Notes under the pieces: generated by a model
Told to the model about the DNA's origin: nothing
What the model saw: only the letters and a program-made list of their open reading frames with translations
The model's database searches: none
Origin: Sipunculus nudus
Taxonomy: Eukaryota > Annelida > Sipuncula > Golfingiida > Sipunculidae
DNA length: 64,000 bases
Direction of reading: 5' to 3'
Assembly (NCBI GenBank): GCA_026874595.1
Contig: CM049320.1
Coordinates: 21,151,714 to 21,215,713, forward strand
Program-made: the position numbers and the translations under genes
Shown: one piece after another, positions 1 through 11,534 of the stretch
How positions within the stretch are numbered: the stretch's first letter is position 1
Layout of the letters: each line of letters begins with the position of its first letter

Positions 1-615
1 TTAAAGGTAGGCAATATACCATTCAAGAAAGAAATAAATGATTTATAACAGTAACAAAAAGGCGTCATGATGTCTTTTCCCATTTTAAGCTTCTCTGTTC
101 ACTTTAAAGTTAGAAATTCATTTAATATTATCATTCAATAAACCATTTTTTTTAGTTTCTAAAAATAATTGTACTTTATGTTTATTGGATAGGCAAATAC
201 ATAAAACGGGTGAGACCCCACACACATACTTTCATCGATTTATAAATGTATACAAAGAGGTAACAATGGTCCGAGGCCTGAATGATGCTATCCAAGACGC
301 CCACCTAACGTTATTTGTGTAGACAATAAATCATATTTTTGCTGTTAAAAAGTCATAGTTTTACAAGATATACGATATATATATATAATATATATAAAGC
401 AAATATAAATATAATTCAGGACTTTACCCTATATGTATTTTATATAGGGGCATTAAGGACATCGCTCATGGGAAAAGCACTATTAAAATGGACCAGCTGT
501 TAGTAAACTCAATGTTTGACCTAGCGTGTATGTGTATAATTAGTCAGAAATATATATGATATACTAAGTTAAATATATAAACTAGCCAGTATAAATAGAG
601 TAGAAGTATATATAC

Positions 616-620
<5 letters not shown>
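1..620. other. AT-rich unique DNA, no gene seen
   Basis: Low-complexity AT-rich sequence with short TATA-type runs near 370-410 and a small hairpin near 430-450 (CCCTATAT paired with ATATAGGG). I see no convincing coding frame, splice pair or RNA gene. Confidence 0.5.

Positions 621-648
<28 letters not shown>
621..648. repeat. (TA)n microsatellite
   Basis: Uninterrupted TA dinucleotide run directly left of the retroelement remnant. A second (TA)n lies on its right side at about 1467-1494, so the remnant sits between two TA tracts. Confidence 0.9.
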
Positions 649-650
<2 letters not shown>

Positions 651-657
651 TATATAT

Positions 658-781
658 ACTTGTGCGCCACCGTTATGGGTTCGAATCCCGGATCGGCCCA
701 GGATTTTCTCCTCGTTTATTTGTCTTCGTAACAAAATGGGGGCTCGTCCGGGATTCGAACCCATAACGGTGGCGCACAAGT
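658..781. repeat. 35-bp perfect inverted repeat around LTR tail and PBS
   Basis: Arms 658-692 and 747-781 are exact reverse complements over 35 bases, with a 54-base spacer. The arms contain the B-box-like core GGGTTCGAATCC. A third, slightly diverged copy lies at 1371-1405 in the orientation of the second arm. The structure would fold into a long hairpin. Confidence 0.85.
737..754 (+). other. Retroelement primer-binding site (tRNA-Pro type), plus copy
   Basis: Eighteen-base PBS three bases after the LTR tail that ends at 733. The sequence is the standard complement of the tRNA-Pro 3' end. Its last bases run into the inverted-repeat arm 747-781, so what follows is not the normal leader seen beside the minus-strand copy. 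Confidence 0.75.
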
Positions 782-783
782 CT

Positions 784-1172
784 AATGTGTTTAGTAACAT
801 CAAAACTGTGAATTGGGGCAGCACTACGTTCTACTTTAAGTCTTTCTAACTCCAGTCGTTTTAACTCAATTTCTTTTTCTTTATCTAGTCTTTAATGCTG
901 TTTTAATGCTAGCTCATGTTGCATTTCCAACTTTTTAAATTTTAATTGCATAGCAGGGCTGTCATTTTTTGATGTTTCAACTTCAGTCTCTTCAATTAAA
1001 CCTTTTCTAATAAGATCTTGCATGATTTTAGCAATGATATCAGGCTTTCTCAAAGCTTTTTTCACACTTAGACCTAAGTGTTGTTCCAAACGCAACAACT
1101 GATCTTTGGACAACTATTCAAGTTGATCAGGGTCGGGATCGTCAACAAATGTCTCAGGTTTGAAATCTGCCA
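784..1172 (-). pseudogene. Gag N-terminal remnant of the Gypsy-type element
   Basis: Minus-strand coding remnant that starts about 145 bases after the PBS, as expected for gag. The translated pattern (DQLLRLEQHLGL, then a KKALRKPDI-type helix, then a long run of Glu/Lys/Leu) matches the SAP-like, coiled-coil start of gag in many animal Ty3/Gypsy elements. The preserved part ends near an FDVTKHIR motif, which in this family normally leads into the main gag domain. There it abuts the inverted-repeat arm. It is a broken fossil. No protease, reverse transcriptase or integrase is seen nearby. Confidence 0.7.
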
Positions 1173-1315
1173 TGTTAAGATGTCAAAACAATAACAAAAA
1201 AAACTGAGATAAATCATGTAAACAATATACTGTAAACAATATGTAATATTGTAAACAATGTATGATTAAACAATGTGTCCCGGTCAAGGCCTAATAAATT
1301 TGAAAACTATTAAGC

Positions 1316-1333
1316 ATCCCGGACGAGCCCCCA
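1316..1333 (-). other. Retroelement primer-binding site (tRNA-Pro type), minus copy
   Basis: Reads TGGGGGCTCGTCCGGGAT on the minus strand, three bases from the LTR tail. The leader and gag remnant follow it on the same strand. Arrangement and sequence are those of a Ty3/Gypsy PBS primed by tRNA-Pro. Confidence 0.8.
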
Positions 1334-1374
1334 TTTTGTTAAATAAATGAGGAAACAAATCCTGGGCCGATCCT

Positions 1375-1428
1375 GGATTTGAACCCATAACGGTGGCGCA
1401 CAAGTCCGGGGTATCAACCGCTTCGCTA
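1375..1428 (-). promoter_or_regulatory. tRNA-like A box and B box inside the LTR
   Basis: On the minus strand an A-box-like TAGCGAAGCGGTTGATACC (1410-1428) is followed by a B-box-like GGGTTCAAATCC (1375-1386), at a spacing usual for tRNA genes and SINE heads. I cannot pair an acceptor stem, so this is not an intact tRNA. Either the LTR has captured a tRNA-derived sequence or a SINE head lies in it. Confidence 0.5.
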
Positions 1429-1466
1429 GAAAAGCAAGCTTCACCAGCGAGACAGTTCGGTCCGCT

Positions 1467-1494
<28 letters not shown>

Positions 1495-1498
<4 letters not shown>

Positions 1499-4400
1499 AG
1501 AAACGCTCTGTTCAGGAAATTGAGCACTCTGACAGCAGTTAGGAGAACTCTTTAACTAAAAAAGAAGCATCCCTACACCTAATTAACCTATGTTTCCTTT
1601 TACAAAAAGTAAAATTTTGTAAGAAAAATACCAAGAGTTTGATATGTAACATATAGCTTTATGTCACAGCGTGAAAGGCACTTCGACGTACACTAGTGTG
1701 ATTTCTAAAGTGTCTAAAAAAAAGCAGATGAGGTCAATAAAAAGCAAAGAGTAACTTACCATTAATCATGAGTTCTGTCAGACCTTTTCAGAAATGTAAT
1801 ATGTCATCAAATTACATTATATAAGATTTATAAAAGATAACAAAAGAAATAAAAGAATAACCTGGCTTTATTTTTGTTACAAAATACTGGTTCGGTGAAG
1901 TAGTACTTTTAATAACCTCAGAAGTAAATGAACCATGTGTTTTCAGTGATTAATGCATTAACTTTATTAGTTTGCTAGAACATCCCTGGGATATAATCTA
2001 TGTCTGTTAACAGTACAAAAGCATGATTATATTATATTAAACAGACTCTGACAAGCGGGATGATTTTTTTTTCTTATTTTTATGGTTTCATATTCTTATT
2101 TCAAACTAACATAAGCACGTTAAATCTGAAAAATCTGAAAATGCTATAGATATTCTCTCATTAACAATGAATCTTGTATTCTAATTTTTTTTTGAAAACT
2201 AGGTTTTGAATTATTGGCAGTACAATTTCCAGAAGCAAATAAAATATGATAAAAGATTTTTTTTCTTTCGGTGTTCGCTCGCATCACTACCTTGTCACCG
2301 GCGATTTTAACGTGTGTTTTATAGAAAATAAGGGATTCGGAAAAACTCGGGTTCTGACACTTTTTTCACACACAGACAGATGTACCTGTATGAAATGAGT
2401 GGCGCAACTAAATCATTGTCACGGAATTTCTCTGTGGCCACGCCTCGGAAATACATTTTACTTGATCCGAAGTGTTTTGAAGTATCGGGGACGAAGTCCA
2501 GTGTGACCTCCAAGCGGGGCAATTTCTCATATTTTATAAATTAATCCTGAGGAATTTTACATTGTCTTGAGAAGGGTCTACTAAAGTGCCATCTATCGGA
2601 TTCTTAATGAATCCAGGTCGAACTCCCAAATAACAAACCCGTCCCCGGGTTATAAGCTAGTGTACAATAATAGACGTATATATCTATGTATTGACCTGAT
2701 CTATAAAATTTCCATGTAAATATTTTACAGGCGTTTTGAAAACGTCCATCAAATTGAAGTTACCAATTTCCTATGGACCAATTTAACTGTTTAATTATAT
2801 AATGTCTATATACATAATATATAGTTAGACAGTGTCAGTAAACGTAACACCTTTTTTAACTATATAGAGGAGAAGATGATACCGTGTCTGTTTAAACAAC
2901 TTGAGCTTGAACAAACAGTGATAGACTGTTGCAGGTCGAAAGTATAAGGACGGCTTCCCTTTCCTGTGGTTAAATATTTAAACAAGGCACCCGAAATGAA
3001 AGGATCTGAAACGAATAAACCCGGGCTGGATGCTTGTGCCAAGACTGTCCGGCACACTAATGACCTCCAGTTCGGGACGTCGGCGGAACAGTAAGTTACG
3101 GGTTGTGTGTTACCGAGGAACCGGGTCAAGATATAGCAGTGAAGAGTTCATAACGTGTTACCCAGCTTGTCGCGGGGAGTACTAGAACTAGATGCAACCC
3201 CCGTGCACCGTATATTTAAAGGACATGTTAAAAATGCATAAAATTGTAATCAGCATGAAAGGAGGCACATAGGACCCACCTGTACAAGCAGCTGAAGAAA
3301 AATTGGCCAATATCATTTTAATTTTCAGGTTGAACCATTAATTGCTGATCAGGAGTTTGTGTATATCACTTATTTATAAAAATAAACATTATGAATGGGT
3401 TATGAAAAAATATATATGTATCCGCTTCTGAAAAAAAGTGTTTTATGAAAGAAATAAACAGAATATTTGTTAAATCATACAAGAGCCTGGATAGAGCGTG
3501 TATCCTGGATATGCGTGGTCGATGAAATTCAATTATTTACTCATGGGCATGGAAGTGGATTTTACAATCATTTAAGAATCGCACAAATCCAGAATTACTG
3601 TTGCATGATTTCTATTGATAAATGTACAAATAGTGGTCAGCTGTAAGTTAATTTATGCCCTGGCCCCATAGGAGACTATTCAGCCCCCTTGGTTGTTTAC
3701 ACGGAGCCCAGTAATGTGGGGTTCCCAGTTGAATCGGTCAAGGTTCCCCACTCAGACCACGGCTACGAACCTTGGGAGGTTCTACAATGAACCTTTGAAG
3801 TTCTATATGGAACCTTAACTATCTATACAAAAGGTTCCAGAAGAAAAACCATTTCACCATTCAGTCCACTCTGAAGAACCTTTCAGGGTTCTAGATAGAA
3901 CCATTTCTTCTTCGAGGCTATCAGTGAACTGTATTACTAACACCGCAGGGCTTCGAGCATTGCTATAGCCCCGCCAGAAGGTTTTCATTTAGGCTGGTTA
4001 TTTGGTTGGATTTTTTTCTGCTGGCAAATTCGATCGAGGATTTGTTAATGGATTTTGAAGTAAATTTTTTAAAGGACAAGATACAACCAAAGGGATAATG
4101 CGCTTTTTTTAAGATAATCTGTATCAGAATGTTTTTGCTCATGAGAGTTTTTACCATTGTGAAACAGAGCAGTTAGACGAGAACTACAGTCATTCACTTG
4201 AATAGGGGCTTCTGTTTTAGCGTGCATGGAAATCAAAGTTTATGTAAGATGCTGACTTGTTATTTATTGGCGTTGACTCCTTTGAAGTTTAAATTATAAA
4301 ATAAAGAAACCTGACTCTATAATTACTATAGAAATTCCTATGGAAAACTCTATAATTTATCCAAAATTTTGGTTTTTCATATATTGTACGTTCACGTGTG

Positions 4401-5779
4401 TACATCAGTTCAAAATTACAACAAGATAGTTGACATTGAGAAAGCACAGACCCTCAGAGTAGACCTTATTTCTTCATGATAATACAAAAACATATTTTAC
4501 TCATTCTTAGTTCAAGTCATATTCCTTTCATTAAAGAGCACTTTAATATTAAATAATAAGAAAAAATTGAGCCTTCTTCTTTTTATGGGATTACTTATTC
4601 TATACAAATTTTACAAATACCAACCAAAATCGAATTCACTTTCGGGAACACAGAAAATTTCCAAAATTTATAAATTTAATTTATTGGCATTCTTGAAGAG
4701 AAAATTTAAGGCGACACACAAAAGTCAGTGACAGCTCATGAGATGGAGAAATACTGGAAAAAAATCACTCTGAAGTGTTTTCAAAGAAAATGTATTTCAA
4801 CGGAATTATAGAAAGAAAACACCATATCAAGTCATGTGAATCTACAACACAAAAAAAATGAATGAATCTAAGAAATATATGGAGCGGAATATACAAAACA
4901 TATAGATTATTTGTGGCTCTAAACCTCTCAGTCCTCTTCCAGATGAACTCATCTCTATATTTTTTTGTCATTTTCCTCGCTCTGGCTTGAAGGGCGCATG
5001 TACGTTTTTCTTAGATTTCCTCCCGGCGACGCAGCGGATCCCCGTTAACCGGGGATGTAGGGTAGATTAGCGATTCTGAAGGTAGCGATGAGATGTATTT
5101 ATGCCGCATCACGAGGAAAGCTTGAATTACAGACTCTCCAGAATCCACACGGTAGCAACATTTTATGAAGTAACCGTGCTATATCTGGACACGCGGGCAG
5201 CTGTAAGCATAAAACGCTGCTGTCCCAGTTAACGCGTCCTGGTCGGGATACTCAAGAGACACACATGGTGCATGATGAGAGAACTAAGCAGCCAGCTAGG
5301 TTAGACCCACGGGATTGCTACAACAAAATCTAATCCAAAAATACCACAAGGGACGCAGGTCCGTTACACTACAATACCTGGGCAGCCGTCTGACTCCCTT
5401 AAGCACCAAATAATAGCGGACTTTGTCAGGGGGAGTCTGGTTTCAAATAAGAAACGCTAGGCGTTAGCCCTTCCATTGTTGACAATAAAACCCAGGCTGC
5501 AGATGATTTCTTTTGGCTTGTTATTGTTTGATAGATCCCGCCATGTACCAGAATGCAAGTAAAATTTACCGGAAAATTCAGGTCAGATGATATTAATAAG
5601 GTAACATGTCTGGGATTCTTGCCGGAGGTAATACCCATCCGGCGCGTGTTGATATGACTGGACCCCAGAAACTTCAAATTATCATTTTAATACATAGTGT
5701 CAACTTATGGGGAAAAATAAAGTAAGGTATAACATTTAAATAAAATGATAAATGAGTAGATGGAAAAACCACGATGAGC
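1495..5779. other. Intergenic or intronic DNA, no gene recognised
   Basis: Mostly AT-rich. GC-balanced islands lie near 2270-2520, 2860-3200 and 4980-5660. They lack repeats I can see and could be regulatory, but I found no convincing exon in them. A palindromic repeat copy lies at about 3725-3915. Confidence 0.5.
3725..3915. mobile_element. Palindromic GGTTCT/AGAACC MITE-like repeat, copy 1
   Basis: Dense in short mirror motifs such as AAGGTTCC, GGTTCTA and TAGAACC, with the recurring phrase CAGTCCACTCTGAAGAACC. Related copies are at 32208-32490 and 35378-35550, with a fragment at 57725-57805. Its ends are unclear here. The family is a non-coding, self-complementary element spread by an unknown transposase. 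Confidence 0.6.
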
Positions 5780-5801
5780 GGGGGGGGGGGGGGGGGGGGG
5801 G
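5780..5801. repeat. Poly-G tract (22 G)
   Basis: Uninterrupted run of 22 G on the plus strand immediately before a minisatellite. It could form a G-quadruplex. Confidence 0.95.
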
Positions 5802-6085
5802 CATGACAGAAACACTGCATGACCAGCTGGGGGAGAAATTACATAAACTATACATAATTAATTCGGCGAAATATGACATAAATACTGCATTATCAGCTAG
5901 GAAAAACATGATTTAAACACTGCATGATCATCTGGAGGAGACATGACATAAACACTACAGGATTAGCTAGAAAAAACATGACATAACACTGCATGTTCAG
6001 CTGCCGGAGATATGACAAAAACTTCGTATGATCAGCCAGAGGAGACATTAAATAAACAATGTTTAATCAGCTAGTAAAAATATGT
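5802..6085. repeat. ~35-bp minisatellite, alternating unit types
   Basis: About seven or eight diverged units of roughly 35 bp, each reading like CATGACATAAACACTGCATG then ATCAGCT. Unit ends alternate between a GGAGGAGA form and an AGAAAAAA form, so the real repeat may be a dimer of about 70 bp. Units are clearly mutated relative to one another. Confidence 0.75.
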
Positions 6086-7430
6086 CGTCCATTTCTAATT
6101 TCTACCTGCACTCGGTCCTGGCTGGTTTGGTTGTGTATGTCTGATGGTGTGTGTATGGTCGGTTTCTGTATATGTATATGATCGGTTAGTCTGTCTGTTT
6201 GCTACTTAACTCAGAATGGACGGATTTTACTATTTCGGTCATCTGAATCATCATGATTTGTGTTTGCGTGAATGATTCAATAGGGCAATATCTTTGTTCC
6301 GGACCCAGCCCAGCTTTCCGGCGAAGGAACAGTTATACTTCACCTAAAAACAACCTCGGTTCAGCGACCGGCTCGAAATAACGACCAGTTTTTTATGGTC
6401 GCCATTATTTTTTTGCTCTACTTCAAATATTCAAACCTCGAAATTTCTTGCACCTTATGTTTTTTGTTTGCGGGCATTTTTTTTTATTTTGGTCTCGATG
6501 AGTGACCTAAACGCCAAAATACGCCACCACTATGGACTAAGTAAACTGCCTGGCCAGGCGTACAAACGGACTGGAAGTCGTGTTAAGTTATCTTCAAGGA
6601 TTGGGGACTCGGAGGCATGGGAGGCTAATCAAAGTTGGGACAAAACTATATATAAATATTATTCTCAGGTTTTTGGGAGGGGGGTTACATTGACCATTCC
6701 CCCATCCCCCTGGTAATATATCTTGTGATATATATTATTTTTATCTTTACTAATAATATGTTATCTAATTCATATGACAACTATCTACCCTGTTATCTGC
6801 ATATGAAGAGAAAGAAGAATAAAAGATATGACAGGATGAAAGGAAAAGTATTTTCATACTTCAGTCACTGAAATACTGGAAATTTATCTTCAAAACTCCC
6901 TGCACAGTACAAGAAACACATCAACAATAGACTGCAGCGCTCTCAAACTAGGTGTAAGAAAAGTCCAAAGGCTCACGGGCAATTCCAACATTAAAGACAG
7001 AACGCCAAGTTTTAGACAATAACAAGTGAGATTTGTCCCTAAATATGGCGTCCAGAGCAATTGATGTAAAAATCTGTCAGTGTTGCTGGCGGACTTTGAC
7101 CTATGTTTCACGCGGGCTTAATGGTTTCAGGCCGAGGTGATCTCGTTCTGAAGGCCATTACGGTTCTACCTCGAATAACTCTTAGGGTTTGTGTGGCGTC
7201 TAATAGACGCTCCATGCGTCTTGGGATACAGGTTATCTATGCTTAAGAAAGCCCTATTTGATTTTTTTTTCCCGTTGTGAATCAGAATGAACTAGTATTG
7301 GACTACACAACTGATGTACCTCCAGCAACCAACCATTTATCCTCCTTGAAAGGGCAGGCGGTGCATTGCGTCTGGCCTTTGCCGCCCCTAGTTTGAATCG
7401 AGATGCCAGCAGGGGTGCCCATGAGTTGTC
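6086..7430. other. Unique DNA, no gene recognised
   Basis: Contains a GT-rich stretch near 6120-6210 and GC-balanced sequence near 6290-6620. The open frame at 6468-6716 has no recognisable domain and I do not call it a gene. Confidence 0.45.
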
Positions 7431-7439
7431 TATAACACA

Positions 7440-8190
7440 AGGTTTTTTATGAATTTGTTATGGTATTGGTCCATTTATACTTTTGAGACGGTTCTCAAGA
7501 CGACCTTGGACATTCTTGTGCAAATTAGGGCAGCCGATGACGAAAATCTTTTTTTCTTCAGTATCTCAAGAACTAACCATGTTAATTGCTCTAATATTGT
7601 GTCTAGACCTATGTTTCCATGGTAAAAAAATGAATACGAAATCATAATAGCATTGGTTTGCTCGGTATTCTATAATTTATATGCAATTTAAGGCAGCCAT
7701 GGAAAATTCTACCTTGCTCAGACTCTCAATAACTAACAATGATAACTGGTCAAACATTGTCTTGACCTATGTTTTCATTGTTCAAGATTCAAATGAAACC
7801 ATATTAACAACGGTTTAGTCCATATTTTAAATTTTAATACGCAAATAAGAGCCGCCATTGATAAAAAAATCAACTTTCCTCAATAACTGAAACTAGTCGA
7901 AAAATGTTTCTAGACCTAGATTTTCAAGGTCAAAGATTCAAATGAAACCTTGTGAACCGCAGTTCAGCTGAATTTTAATATGCTAATTTCGAATGCCATT
8001 TATGGATAGTCTGATTAATCGGAAAACATTTGAAGCCAATTGATAATATTTGAACAATAATGGAATCTAGACATCTAGGTTTTCATGTTCATAGAATGTT
8101 AAAAAAACCATAGGAAGCCTGAGGTTCAGTCTTTTTTTATTTTTTGCCAAAGCAAATTATTGCAGTGATTGCGGAAAATCCATGTTTCTC
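7440..8190 (+). repeat. Degenerate tandem array, unit about 150-170 bp
   Basis: Four or more diverged units carry the same ordered phrases: TTTTAATATGCAAATTAGGG-like, GCAGCCATGG-like, CTCAAGAACTAACCATG-like, then TCTAGACCTATGTTTTCA and GATTCAAATGAAACC. A single unit in reverse orientation lies at 10155-10330. The phrase style resembles the core repeats of Helentron-derived (HINE/Pearl-type) elements, but I see no ends. Confidence 0.65.
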
Positions 8191-10010
8191 CATGTTATAT
8201 TGTTATATATGTATATATTCTAAACATGATATTTCTTGAACAGGGATCAATTTGAGAGCGTAGCATTGAGTGGTGGGTGTTCTATTTAATCTTGTTAGAT
8301 GGGGTGTACTATCTATGCTTAATAATATGATGGAGAATCATACTGTACAGTGCATCAATTATTTGTAGCTATATTTCACGAACGCTAATGGATAGTTCCT
8401 GTAGCGGTTCTATTTGGGGTTATGTATTACATGAAATATACCTATTTGTAGATTATCTCCTCAACCTGGCTTGTATATGTAATATACAGATTATGTCAAG
8501 ATATATAGAAAAATGTATATTAGATAAAATTTTACAGTAACATTTTACAGTAACGTCCTTTATAGTAATTTGGCCACTATGTTTGGTGTAACCCTTCATG
8601 ACAATGCATGCAGTTTTACCATCTGTATAAGCAGTTAGTTTATAGAAGGCATCGTCATGTGTACAGGAACCAGTTCCTACGCGTTCCTAAGCGTTCATCC
8701 TAATTCGCAATATCGTCTCTTTAGCTTAAAATGCAAATTTTATGTATGATTTGTTAATTTATGAAAACTATAGTTTTTTTCTCAACATATCTAACTTGTA
8801 GGTTATTTATGGTTAAGATATCATGACGCCTTCCAGTCCATTTTTCGAAGGCCAGAAAGTACAATTTAGAGGAAATTTCAACAGAAGTTTAATAATCATT
8901 ATAAATGTTTGTATTCACAGTGAATATGGTTGGAGATTGATAGCTATTGATACCATTTTCTGAAATGCATGGTATATGGAAAATCCTGGTATTTTTTCTT
9001 AGTTGTCGTGTCTCCTGTTTTGGCATGGCATTTTTTGGATATAACGATCATGTAAACACACTGCTTTACTGATCGAAATGTATCGTTTCGAACAGCACCG
9101 TATGAAATCTAAGTTACCGTATCTAAATTACCGTAGCTTATCTTGATACGCCTTTATCTTAGGTCGGGTGGATGGGCCTTTGACAAACATGTCCGTTTTT
9201 ATAAAATATTACATTTTCAGTCACTTCAGTGTAAGATTAAACTTCTTCATTTTTCAAACAATGATGAATATTCAAAACAAAGCATCTCTTTTGGCCTGCC
9301 TGATCCGATATAATCTGATCAGATCTGGTGAGACACTCTTATTCCACGAAAAAAAAACCTAGCTCCATAGATAAAGAAATAATTGACAGTGGGCGAGCTA
9401 CTCTTCTCCAGGTCTCGAGGTGCACTTTCAGTGCCTATGTCTTATACATCAAGCATCAAGACAGGTTTGCAGGTTTTTTTTTTTTTGCAGTAAGCAGGTT
9501 TGTCAAAGTTCAGTCATCCTATCATTTTTACCTATACTGGTAATGTATTTTTTTACAAAGCACTGGCATCTGATATAATATGCATCAAAGTTAATAATAT
9601 ACAAACATGGTCTTTTTAAAGTTCTAACTATGCGAGTTACAAACTTATTTTCTTAACATAATTGTTTTTAAGATATACACTGGCACGTGTCCATGGTTAT
9701 TTTCCTAATTTGCATAAGAAGGAAATAATTTTTCTTTGTGATCTTGTGGACAGCTGTGACCAGGTGGGCTTACTGGTCGAAAATATCATGTTTCTTATGA
9801 TTTGTTCCCGGCCTAAAATGTAACTGTGTATGGAAAGAGAATCATATGATATAATGGCATGCCATTTGGTCTTTTTAAACTAATTTGAGAATATCTTACT
9901 TAAGGTTTCATATGTTTGGGGCTATGAATAACACCGGCATAACCTGTTCTTAAGACATCAGAGCGAAGCTCCGCGGTATCATCGCCCATTCAGTGTTTTT
10001 TTTTCTTGGA
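8191..10010. other. AT-rich unique DNA, no gene seen
   Basis: No recognisable repeat, exon pair or RNA gene. Open frames at 9168-9543 are short, AT-rich and featureless. Confidence 0.45.
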
Positions 10011-10014
10011 GGCA

Positions 10015-10085
10015 GTATTTAGGATTGAACCGTGCCACCTCGGGTCCGAAAACATATGCCCCAGCCACTGGGATAGGTCCGTATA
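10015..10085 (-). repeat. tRNA-derived SINE head relic
   Basis: On the minus strand an A-box-like CCCAGTGGCTGGGGCA (10057-10072) is followed by a B-box-like GGTTCAATCC (10022-10031) at tRNA-like spacing. No acceptor stem and no body matching the SINE at 30.8 kb are visible. I read it as an old tRNA-derived fragment. Confidence 0.4.
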
Positions 10086-10154
10086 AATTTACGTTACCAA
10101 AGTTTGTAACTGAAGTATTGTAGTAATATTGTTCCTTTAAGGAAAGCCTTCAGT

Positions 10155-10330
10155 TGTTTATTGAAAACTTAAACACACTCCATTGACTAGCTTTTGTTTG
10201 GATGAATAACCGTGAAAACCTAAGTCTTAATATATAATATCTTATATTAGTTCTAGAGATATCGAAGAAAAGTAGACTCTTCAACAATGGCGGCCCTAAT
10301 TTGCATATTATAAAAATTGGGTAAGGTCGT
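10155..10330 (-). repeat. Single inverted monomer of the 7.4-8.2 kb array
   Basis: Read on the minus strand it gives ATATGCAAATTAGGGCCGCC, then TCTCTAGAACTAA, then a GACTTAGGTTTTCACGGTTA-like phrase. That is the same order as in the units at 7440-8190. It shows the unit also occurs outside the array. Confidence 0.6.
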
Positions 10331-10340
10331 TGTAAGGACA

Positions 10341-11534
10341 ACCGATCTCAAAAGTATCAGTAGACCCCTACCATCCAAAACCATTAACAACTTGTACAAA
10401 AGAAAATTCCAAGGTCCGCTATATATATATATATGCAGAAACTCGACATTTACTCCCCTCAGCTAACATACGTTGAATATATCACTTTATTTTTCATTGT
10501 TATAAAGACCTTTATATCAAGCTACCAGGAGTGTTTGGGTCGACACAGTCAACTTTTTGTCAGGTTGGCGGTTCAAAAGCACAGGCGGGGAGTGGAGAAA
10601 ATGATATTGCCGTCTGGAATAATCACCCATTTTAATATCATCAGCAATGTCTGTTTCACAATCGTCTGTGTCTCTTCTTCCTGCAAAATAATATGTTTTT
10701 CTTGCGGTCATAATTACAGAGTAATTCCTGCGAATGGAACGCTTTTTTGCCTTTTTCAATAAAAACATATCACATTTATCTATATCACTGCGAATACAAC
10801 AAAAAATCCTGTTTACACTGTAAGAGTTTTATATTTGCAAAGATAAATAAATTTAAACGAAAGAAGTTCCTAGAGAATTTTTTTCAACAAAAATGATAAA
10901 AGAAAATATCCTTCAAAGTTTAATATCTTCTAATTATCTTAATCATTATTATCATCGTCAGAATTATTATTATTTTCACTCACATTATTATCATCTTCAT
11001 TACCACCACTTATATATCACTGTCATAATAATAATAATCATCAATATTTACAACAACGAAAACGCCACTTATATCATCCATAGCACTTCAACAATTAATA
11101 GATAAATACACTATGTTGATAATTGAGACCAACCCAGAGACTTAGGCATATTGATCATTCGATTTTACTGGTGGAAAAACAACAGTATGGTACAAACAAT
11201 ATGTCAGCTGGATGAGGCGGCGTGCTGATAATTTATTAAGGATTAACTTGAACTCTGACCTATATCTCCTCCAATAAAACATATGGGCCATTCATCAATA
11301 GCAAGCTGTGAACTGAGAGTCATTTGTATTTTGACCACACAGAGCATATTGAAGCACTACACAGGGGTTTGGGTTTCTGTTGTTTCTCCGGTACACATCA
11401 ATATCTTTTCATAATGATCATGTTCCTAAATAGACACGTCTTTATCACAGAGAAAGGAAAGCTCGTTTTGAAGTTCAAAGAAGTGTAACTCCTATTTCAG
11501 ATCATCGTGCAAATCGTAAGTTATTATTTTGCAG
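10341..11534. other. Unique DNA with an (ATT/ATC)n patch, no gene
   Basis: An imperfect ATT/ATC trinucleotide microsatellite fills about 10925-11050. A short (TA)n lies near 10420-10434. The two overlapping frames at 10433-10768 are opposite-strand shadows of one another with no known domain. Confidence 0.5.

Larger units (their letters stand above)
658..1457. mobile_element. Ty3/Gypsy-type LTR retroelement remnant, head-to-head composite
   Basis: Fossil element with two LTR/primer-binding-site ends facing each other. The left end reads on the plus strand: LTR tail to 733, then a PBS at 737-754. The right end reads on the minus strand: LTR tail ending at 1338, a PBS at 1316-1333, a leader, then the start of gag down to about 784. 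Both PBS copies are TGGGGGCTCGTCCGGGAT, which matches the 3' end of tRNA-Pro. Both LTR tails end in AACA, three A residues before the PBS. By eye the two tails are close to nine-tenths identical, so the element is not very recent. It is broken and has no pol region here. The right LTR may run through the (TA)n to a GTAACA at 1646-1651, but that limit is a guess. Confidence 0.75.

Noticed and set aside
661-700. Apparent tRNA gene (GGGTTCGAATCCCGG)
   Set aside because: Only a T-arm/B-box-like segment is present. There is no acceptor-stem pairing and it belongs to the LTR tail.
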